DNA of 6,607 bases, from the NCBI GenBank assembly GCA_958422845.1, contig CATZPU010000068.1:1-6607 (forward strand). Direction: 5' to 3'. Source of the DNA: an uncultured Lachnospiraceae bacterium (lineage in GTDB: Bacteria > Bacillota > Clostridia > Lachnospirales > Lachnospiraceae). The notes below the pieces were generated by a model. That model saw only the letters and a list, made by a program, of their open reading frames with translations. It had not been told where the DNA came from and did no database searches. Positions 1 to 5,041 of the stretch are shown in pieces; within the stretch, counting starts at the first letter, position 1, and each line of letters opens with the position of its first letter. The position numbers and the translations under genes were made by a program.

Positions 1-129
1 TATCGTCTCCATAAGAAAATGGACTGTATCTGTTTTGAAAATAAGGCAATGGGGATCTATTTTATTCAGGATCCGGACGGATACTGGCTTGAGATCGTTC
101 CGGCACGCGAAAAGAGGGCGCAGAAATGA
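1..129 (+). CDS. gloA: Lactoylglutathione lyase (glyoxalase I)-like VOC protein, C-terminal fragment
   Basis: The 5' end lies outside the window; 42 codons and a TGA stop are visible. The fragment ends in FIQDPDGYWLEIVP followed by a short basic tail. D-P-D-G-Y-W-x-E-I is the classic closing strand of the glyoxalase I branch of the vicinal oxygen chelate superfamily, and the Glu in WLEIV (visible residue 31) matches the last metal ligand of that family. Glyoxalase I isomerises the hemithioacetal of methylglyoxal and a thiol cofactor in the cytoplasm, detoxifying methylglyoxal. The stop overlaps the ATG of the asparaginase gene (ATGA, 126-129), so the two are probably co-transcribed and translationally coupled. 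Another VOC enzyme is possible because only the C-terminus is visible. Family assignment is firm; the exact substrate is inferred. Confidence 0.8.
   Translation, partial: YRLHKKMDCICFENKAMGIYFIQDPDGYWLEIVPAREKRAQK
114..118 (+). promoter_or_regulatory. Ribosome binding site of the asparaginase gene
   Basis: GAGGG ends seven bases before the ATG at 126 and lies inside the final codons of the upstream VOC gene. It supports the ATG at 126, and the ATGA overlap suggests translational coupling. Confidence 0.6.
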
Positions 130-1136
130 ATCGTATTTTAATGATAAGTACAGGCGGTACGCTTGCCTCTTCGCACAGTGACAACGGACTTGCGCCGGAA
201 CTGCACGTCAGGGATATTCTTGACCGTATCGCGGGGCTTACCACCGGATTTTCTGTGGAAGAGGAAGAGCTGTTTATGATGGACAGCTCGAATATGCAGC
301 CGGAGGAGTGGGAGCAGCTTGCACAGCGTATCTATGAGCGCAGGCTTGATTTTGACGGGATCGTGGTCATTCACGGGACGGATACACTGGCGTATACGGC
401 AAGCGCGCTTTCTTTTGCACTGCAAAATATAGAGATTCCGGTCGTTCTGACGGGGAGTCAGGTGTCGATCGAGAATCCGATCGCAGATGCGACGGAAAAC
501 TGCCGCGCTGCGCTTCATATGGCGGCAAGCGGCTGTTCCGGCGTGTACGTGGCGTTCAACCGCAAGATCATTCTCGGCACACGGGCGAGCAAAGTGCGCA
601 CGCGAAGCTTTGACGCATTTGAAAGTATCGATCATCCGTATGTGGCAAAGATCAACAGCAGCGGTCTTGTTGTAAATCCGCTGGCGCTGTACAGACCGCA
701 CAGCTGTTCATCTTGTGTTTTGAAAAACAGATTTTGCAGCGATGTATTTCTGTTGAAGCTGTTTCCGGGCATCTCTCCCGCTATATTTAAGCAGCTTGCA
801 AAAATGGGCGTTCGCGGTATCTATATAGAAGCGTTCGGGATCGGCGGTCTGCCGTTTGAACGCCGCAATCTGTCCGCGGCGATCCGCGAGGCAGTTGCGC
901 AGGGAATGGTCGTGGCGGTCGGCAGTCAGTGTCTGTATGAGGGAAGCGATTTTACCGTCTATGAGGTGGGACGTCAGGTGCTCGGCTGCGGTGTGATCGA
1001 GACCGGAAATATGACTACGGAGGCGGCGATCACGAAGCTGATGTGGGCGCTTGGACAGTATGAGGACGTGCAGAAGGTATGCGAGGTCATGCGGACGAAC
1101 CTGCTCGGAGAACTGGAGTGCGAGCAGCCGGTATAA
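126..1136 (+). CDS. ansA: L-asparaginase, cytoplasmic type I (Bacillus AnsA-like)
   Basis: A 336-residue protein, close to the usual 320-340 of bacterial asparaginases, with no signal peptide; it is therefore a predicted cytoplasmic enzyme hydrolysing L-asparagine to aspartate and ammonia. The N-terminal ISTGGTLAS carries the nucleophilic Thr at residue 12. HGTDTLAYT (83-91) carries the second catalytic Thr85-Asp86 pair, followed by VVLTGSQ (106-112). Lys156 in RASKVRT is the expected catalytic Lys. DSSNMQPEEW (53-62) is the substrate-binding Ser region. The C-terminal domain (from about 205) includes FLLKLFPG, the GGLPFE segment and KLMWALGQ. The pattern resembles Bacillus subtilis AnsA more than the periplasmic AnsB type. 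Cys194, Cys197 and Cys204 cluster in the inter-domain segment. The start is fixed by GAGGG at 114-118 and the four-base overlap with the upstream gene. The family is certain; substrate preference is inferred. Confidence 0.93.
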   Translation: MNRILMISTGGTLASSHSDNGLAPELHVRDILDRIAGLTTGFSVEEEELFMMDSSNMQPEEWEQLAQRIYERRLDFDGIVVIHGTDTLAYTASALSFALQNIEIPVVLTGSQVSIENPIADATENCRAALHMAASGCSGVYVAFNRKIILGTRASKVRTRSFDAFESIDHPYVAKINSSGLVVNPLALYRPHSCSSCVLKNRFCSDVFLLKLFPGISPAIFKQLAKMGVRGIYIEAFGIGGLPFERRNLSAAIREAVAQGMVVAVGSQCLYEGSDFTVYEVGRQVLGCGVIETGNMTTEAAITKLMWALGQYEDVQKVCEVMRTNLLGELECEQPV

Positions 1137-1154
1137 GCAGGAGCGGTCGATGCA

Positions 1155-1180
1155 GCCGCTGACATCGGGCTGTCTGCGGT
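1155..1180 (+). other. Small hairpin in the ansA-ABC intergenic gap
   Basis: CCGC (1156-1159) pairs with GCGG (1176-1179) and GACA (1161-1164) with TGTC (1171-1174), separated by one T-T mismatch and closing a six-base loop TCGGGC. A G-T pair can extend the base. It lies in the 71-base gap between asparaginase and the first ABC gene. No T-run follows, so it is not a normal intrinsic terminator. It could affect mRNA processing or stability, or be chance. Confidence 0.4.
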
Positions 1181-1192
1181 GAAAATACAAAT

Positions 1193-1199
1193 AAGGTGG
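1193..1199 (+). promoter_or_regulatory. Ribosome binding site of the first ABC gene
   Basis: AAGGTGG lies eight bases before the ATG at 1208, a near-consensus Shine-Dalgarno that fixes this start. Confidence 0.75.
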
Positions 1200-1207
1200 T
1201 ATAGAAA

Positions 1208-3010
1208 ATGTGGAAGCTTTTGCGGTATATGAAAGGCTATAGAAAGGAGTCAGTATGCGCGCCTTTGTTCAAGCTGCTGGAGGCGCTGTTTGAATTGTTT
1301 GTGCCGCTTGTGATGGCAAAGATCATCGATGTCGGGATCGGAAATCACGATAAGGCTTATATTATACAGATGTGTGTTCTGATGGCGGCGCTTGGGCTGA
1401 TCGGACTCATATGCTCGATCACGGCGCAGTATTTTTCGGCAAAGGCGGCTGTCGGGTTTGCGTCAAAGCTTCGCAGCAGTCTGTTTGCGCATATCCAGAG
1501 TCTGTCCTTTTCTGAAATGGATACGATCGGTACGTCTACGCTGATCACGCGTATGACGAGCGACGTCAATCAGGTGCAGTCGGGAGTGAACCTGTTTCTG
1601 CGCCTGTTTCTGCGTTCTCCGTTTATCGTGTTCGGCGCGATGATCATGGCGTTTACCGTGGATGCCAAAGCGGCAGTCATCTTTGTGATAGTGATTCCGG
1701 TTCTTTGTGTCATTGTATTCGGTATCATGCTGATCAGCATTCCTGTTTATAAAAGGGTACAGGGGCGTCTCGATAAGGTCGTAGGACTTACGAGGGAAAA
1801 TCTTCAGGGAGTCCGCGTGATACGTGCTTTTTGCCGTGAGCCGCAGGAGATCCGCGCATTTGAGCAGGATAATCAGGCTCTTGTGAAGATACAGCTCCTC
1901 TCAGGACGGATCTCTGCGCTGATGAACCCTTTGACGTATGTGGCAGTAAACGCCGGACTGCTTGTGCTTCTGTATTCAGGCGCAGGACGCGTCAATGAGG
2001 GAATCCTGATGCAGGGAAGCGTCGTAGCTCTCGTAAACTATATGTCCCAGATCCTCGTGGAGCTTGTCAAGCTTGCAAATCTGATTATCACGGTGACGAA
2101 GGCGATCGCCTGCGGCAACCGGATTCAGGCAGTATTTGAGACCCAGACGGGGATGGAGAGCGGTATACGGGAGAAAAATGAAGAAAGAAAAGCGCTGCAT
2201 TTTGAAGCGGCAGAAAGCAAAACGTTCATGCAGGAGTCGGAAGAAGCGAAGAAAGACGCCGGAGAGGTTCCGATGGTTTCGTTTGAGCACGTGCAGTTTT
2301 GCTATCAGGGCGCGGGCGCAGACTCTCTTACCGATATAGATTTTTCCGTAAAACGCGGCGAGACGATCGGCATTATCGGAGGTACCGGTTCGGGAAAGAC
2401 ATCGCTTGTCAGCCTGATCCCGCGCTTTTACGATGTGCGCGAGGGCTGTGTAAAAGTAAAAGGCAGGGATGTGCGGGACTATCCGCTCGATGAGCTGCGC
2501 GGCATGGTCGGGATCGTTATGCAGAAGGCAGTGCTGTTTCAGGGGACGATCCGTGAGAATCTGCTGTGGGGAAATGAAAATGCTTCGGAGGAGGAGCTCT
2601 TTGCTGCGATCCGTACCGCGCAGGCGGAGGATGTTGTATTTGGTGCAAAGGAAGGACTTGATGCTCCCGTAAAGCAGGGAGGAAGGAACTTCTCAGGCGG
2701 ACAGAAGCAGAGACTTACGATCGCGCGTGCGCTTGTGCGAGATCCTGAGATACTGATCTTAGATGACAGCGCTTCCGCGCTTGATTTTGCGACGGACGCG
2801 CGTCTGAGAAAGGCTGTGGCAGAGCTGCCTGGCGATATGACGGTGTTTATTGTATCGCAGAGAACGTCGTCGCTTTGGCATGCAGACAGGATTCTTGTGC
2901 TGGAGGACGGAGAGATCGCGGACATCGGTACGCATGAGGAGCTGCTTGCGCGCTGCGCGGTATATCAGGAAACGTATTACTCTCAGTTTCCGAAGGAGGA
3001 GCAGTCATGA
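1208..3010 (+). CDS. ABC exporter half-transporter, degenerate-site subunit (YheI/BmrC/TM287-like)
   Basis: A 600-residue fusion of a type I exporter membrane domain (residues 1 to about 310; six hydrophobic segments near 17-40, 55-78, 133-152, 155-178, 240-260 and 272-292) and a C-terminal ATPase domain (from about 355). Visible motifs: Walker A GGTGSGKT (391-398), Q-loop Gln439, signature NFSGGQ (494-499), Walker B ILILDD (515-520), D-loop SALD (523-526). Asp520 replaces the catalytic Glu and Gln551 replaces the switch-loop His. These two changes mark the degenerate subunit of heterodimeric exporters. Its intact signature should complete the active ATP site of the partner encoded immediately downstream (ATGA overlap at 3007-3010). 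The linker between membrane and ATPase domains (about 316-353) is long and highly charged. The protein acts in the cytoplasmic membrane, probably as a drug, lipid or peptide exporter; the substrate cannot be read from sequence. Confidence 0.93.
   Translation: MWKLLRYMKGYRKESVCAPLFKLLEALFELFVPLVMAKIIDVGIGNHDKAYIIQMCVLMAALGLIGLICSITAQYFSAKAAVGFASKLRSSLFAHIQSLSFSEMDTIGTSTLITRMTSDVNQVQSGVNLFLRLFLRSPFIVFGAMIMAFTVDAKAAVIFVIVIPVLCVIVFGIMLISIPVYKRVQGRLDKVVGLTRENLQGVRVIRAFCREPQEIRAFEQDNQALVKIQLLSGRISALMNPLTYVAVNAGLLVLLYSGAGRVNEGILMQGSVVALVNYMSQILVELVKLANLIITVTKAIACGNRIQAVFETQTGMESGIREKNEERKALHFEAAESKTFMQESEEAKKDAGEVPMVSFEHVQFCYQGAGADSLTDIDFSVKRGETIGIIGGTGSGKTSLVSLIPRFYDVREGCVKVKGRDVRDYPLDELRGMVGIVMQKAVLFQGTIRENLLWGNENASEEELFAAIRTAQAEDVVFGAKEGLDAPVKQGGRNFSGGQKQRLTIARALVRDPEILILDDSASALDFATDARLRKAVAELPGDMTVFIVSQRTSSLWHADRILVLEDGEIADIGTHEELLARCAVYQETYYSQFPKEEQS
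2993..2999 (+). promoter_or_regulatory. Ribosome binding site of the second ABC gene
   Basis: AAGGAGG, a perfect Shine-Dalgarno core, sits seven bases before the ATG at 3007, inside the last codons of the first ABC gene. With the ATGA overlap it supports coupled, roughly equal production of the two subunits. Confidence 0.8.
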
Positions 3011-4767
3011 AGAATAATGAGCAGAAGGAAATAATCAAAAAGGTGCTGCGCTGTATCCGCCCGCATGCTGTTCTTGTTGTCTTATCATTTGTGACGGCGC
3101 TTATCTCAGTAGCGCTCACCCTGTATATTCCGGTACTTACGGGACAGGTGATCGACCACATCATCGGAAAAGGAATGGTTGAGTTCGATATTATTTTCCG
3201 CCTTATGAAGCGGATGGCTGCGGCGGTTGCAGTCACGGCAGCCGCGCAGTGGCTTATGAATGCTGCAAACAACAGGATCGTGTATCTCGTATCGGGTAAG
3301 GTGCGCGAACAGGCATTTCGCAGGATAGAGGAGCTTCCTTTGCAGTATCTCGACACACATTCTTCAGGAGATGTCGTAAGCAGGGTGATAGCGGATGTGG
3401 ATCAGTTCTCGGACGGTTTGCTGATGGGCTTTACCCAGCTTTTTACAGGTGTGGTCACGATATTCGGAACGCTTATTTTCATGCTTTCCGTAAATGCGGG
3501 AATTACGCTTGTCGTGGTGCTTTTGACGCCCGTATCGCTTTTTGTAGCGCGGTTTATTGCGAAGCGGACGTATCGGATGTTCCGTCATCAGACGCAGGCG
3601 CGCGGAGAGCAGACGGCGCTGATCGATGAGATGATCGGCAATCAAAAAGTCGTGCAGGCGTATGGACAGGAAAAAAAGACGCAGGCGAGGTTTGACGAGA
3701 TCAATGAGCGGTTGCGCAAATATTCCCTGCAGGCGATCTTTTTTTCGTCGATCACGAATCCTGCGACGCGGTTCGTCAACAGCCTTGTGTATACGGGAGT
3801 CGGGCTGACCGGAGCGTTTGCGGCAGTGCGCGGCGCAATGACAGTGGGACAGCTTTCTGCATTTCTGGCTTATGCAAATCAGTATACGAAGCCGTTCAAT
3901 GAAATTTCCGGCGTTGTGACGGAGCTGCAGAATGCGCTTGCGTGTGCGGGGCGTGTCTTTGAACTGATCGAGGAGGAGCCGCAGACGCCGGACAGCCTTT
4001 CGGGCGAGACGCTTCCGAAGAAATTGGGGAATCTTTCTCTGGAGCATGTGGACTTTTCCTATACGCCGGAGAAAAAGCTGATAGAGGATTTTAATCTTGA
4101 GGTAAAGGCAGGACAGCGGATCGCGATAGTCGGTCCGACGGGATGCGGAAAGACGACGCTTATTAACCTGCTGATGCGCTTTTACGATGTGGACGGCGGC
4201 GCCATTATGGTAGAAGGGAAAGATATCCGAAGTCTGAAACGTCATGATCTGCGCGGCTCTTTTGGCATGGTATTGCAGGATACATGGCTGCGCAGCGGAA
4301 CGATTCGGGAGAATATCTGTATGGGACGGCCGGACGCATCGGAAGACGAGGTGATCGATGCGGCAAAAAGGGCGCATGCGCACAGCTTTATCAAAAGACT
4401 GCCGAAAGGATACGATACACAGATAGGAGAAAACGGAGGGAATCTTTCACAGGGACAGAAGCAGCTTCTGTGCATTGCGCGCGTCATGCTCTGCCTGCCG
4501 CCGATGCTGATCCTCGATGAGGCGACGTCTTCGATCGACATCCGTACAGAGATAAGGATACAGAAAGCATTTCAGACGATGATGGAGGGACGCACAAGCT
4601 TTATCGTAGCGCATCGCCTGTCAACGATCCAGAACGCCGATGTGATTCTTGTCATGAAGGACGGGCAGATTATTGAGACGGGAGATCATCAGAGCCTGCT
4701 TGCGCAGAACGGATTTTATGCAAGGCTGTATGAATCGCAGTTTGCCGGAGCGCAGACAGAGGGCTGA
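3007..4767 (+). CDS. ABC exporter half-transporter, catalytic-site subunit (YheH/BmrD/TM288-like)
   Basis: A 586-residue half-transporter: a six-helix exporter membrane domain (residues 1 to about 315; hydrophobic stretches near 20-42, 70-85, 143-160, 164-186, 255-275 and 280-300) followed by an ATPase domain (from about 340). Motifs: Walker A GPTGCGKT (376-383), Q-loop Gln424, signature NLSQGQ (479-484), Walker B LILDE with catalytic Glu505, D-loop SSID (508-511), switch His536 in IVAHRLST. The Walker side is fully catalytic, but the signature has Gln482 where the consensus has Gly. That is the reciprocal of the upstream subunit. The two should form one hydrolysing and one degenerate ATP site, as known for TM287/288, BmrCD and LmrCD. 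The start is fixed by AAGGAGG and the four-base overlap. Substrate unknown; multidrug export is the usual default for this family. Confidence 0.94.
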   Translation: MKNNEQKEIIKKVLRCIRPHAVLVVLSFVTALISVALTLYIPVLTGQVIDHIIGKGMVEFDIIFRLMKRMAAAVAVTAAAQWLMNAANNRIVYLVSGKVREQAFRRIEELPLQYLDTHSSGDVVSRVIADVDQFSDGLLMGFTQLFTGVVTIFGTLIFMLSVNAGITLVVVLLTPVSLFVARFIAKRTYRMFRHQTQARGEQTALIDEMIGNQKVVQAYGQEKKTQARFDEINERLRKYSLQAIFFSSITNPATRFVNSLVYTGVGLTGAFAAVRGAMTVGQLSAFLAYANQYTKPFNEISGVVTELQNALACAGRVFELIEEEPQTPDSLSGETLPKKLGNLSLEHVDFSYTPEKKLIEDFNLEVKAGQRIAIVGPTGCGKTTLINLLMRFYDVDGGAIMVEGKDIRSLKRHDLRGSFGMVLQDTWLRSGTIRENICMGRPDASEDEVIDAAKRAHAHSFIKRLPKGYDTQIGENGGNLSQGQKQLLCIARVMLCLPPMLILDEATSSIDIRTEIRIQKAFQTMMEGRTSFIVAHRLSTIQNADVILVMKDGQIIETGDHQSLLAQNGFYARLYESQFAGAQTEG

Positions 4768-4822
4768 TGAAGTGTGGCAGAGTTTTGTTTTAGATCTTGA
4801 TAGTTGTGTTGATATTAAAATG

Positions 4823-4950
4823 AAAGGGAGGTGTTGCAAAATACTGATTCCGGTGGATTTTCGGTGTGTTTTCCGCAGAAAACATCTTAGTTTTCGGAGG
4901 AAAATCACCCGAAAGGGTACCGCCGGCTGTATTTTGTAACACCCCTTTTT
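4823..4950. repeat. Nested inverted-repeat element (MITE-like repeat or structured RNA; possible terminator)
   Basis: Outer arms 4823-4844 and 4929-4950 pair over 22 positions: 18 Watson-Crick, three G-T and one mismatch. Inside, CCGGTGG (4850-4856) pairs with CCGCCGG (4920-4926). Three hairpins then fit side by side: GTTTTC-CGCA-GAAAAC (4868-4883), TTTTC-GGAG-GAAAA (4891-4904) and ACCC-GAAA-GGGT (4907-4918), the last with a GNRA-type tetraloop. An alternative pairing of ATTTTC (4857-4862) with GAAAAT (4900-4905) competes with the middle hairpin. The right arm ends ACCCCTTTTT, so on the plus strand the outer helix could act as a terminator for the ABC operon. No transposase and no clear target-site duplication are visible. 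I infer a non-autonomous dispersed repeat or structured RNA; the folding itself is read directly from the sequence. Confidence 0.65.
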
Positions 4951-4960
4951 GATTACCTGA

Positions 4961-4993
4961 TTTTGCAGACTCACTTATGAAGTGTATGCAAAA
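4961..4993. other. Stem-loop downstream of the inverted-repeat element
   Basis: TTTTGCA (4961-4967) pairs with TGCAAAA (4987-4993), and inside it CACTT (4972-4976) pairs with AAGTG (4980-4984) around a three-base loop ATG, with a small internal loop between. No T-run lies 3' of the stem on either strand beyond the stem itself, so it is not a canonical terminator. Its place between convergent stops is compatible with a role in ending or protecting transcripts. Confidence 0.45.
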
Positions 4994-5041
4994 ATTGTGA
5001 AACAGTTTTGGTATTTTTAATGGAAGTTTTGCAGGAGTTTG

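Larger units (their letters stand above)
4768..5041. other. Non-coding gap between convergent genes
   Basis: This 274-base AT-rich gap separates the stop of the second ABC gene from the stop of the minus-strand M56 gene. I see no convincing gene or promoter in it. It contains the nested inverted-repeat element at 4823-4950 and a second stem-loop at 4961-4993. An eight-base direct repeat TGAAGTGT occurs at 4768-4775 and 4978-4985. Confidence 0.7.

Noticed and set aside
138..701. Minus-strand open frame of 187 codons opposite the asparaginase
   Set aside because: Antisense to clear catalytic motifs of the asparaginase and shows no recognisable domain.
1159..1191. Possible promoter (CTGACA with a TACAAA-like -10) before the first ABC gene
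   Set aside because: Spacing is 21 bases and the start point would fall at the Shine-Dalgarno sequence, leaving no room for ribosome binding.
3364..4383. Long minus-strand open frame (339 codons) opposite the second ABC gene
   Set aside because: Arg/His/Leu-rich translation with no family resemblance, fully antisense to a well-supported ABC gene; a by-product of codon bias.
4621..4974. Small basic open frames across the inverted-repeat element (both strands)
   Set aside because: They run through the hairpins and into the ABC gene with no Shine-Dalgarno in place and no family match; the region is better explained as non-coding.
4768..4985. TGAAGTGT direct repeats as the target-site duplication of the inverted-repeat element
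   Set aside because: The copies lie 47 and 27 bases away from the arms of the element, so they are not a direct flanking duplication; kept only as a low-interest remark.
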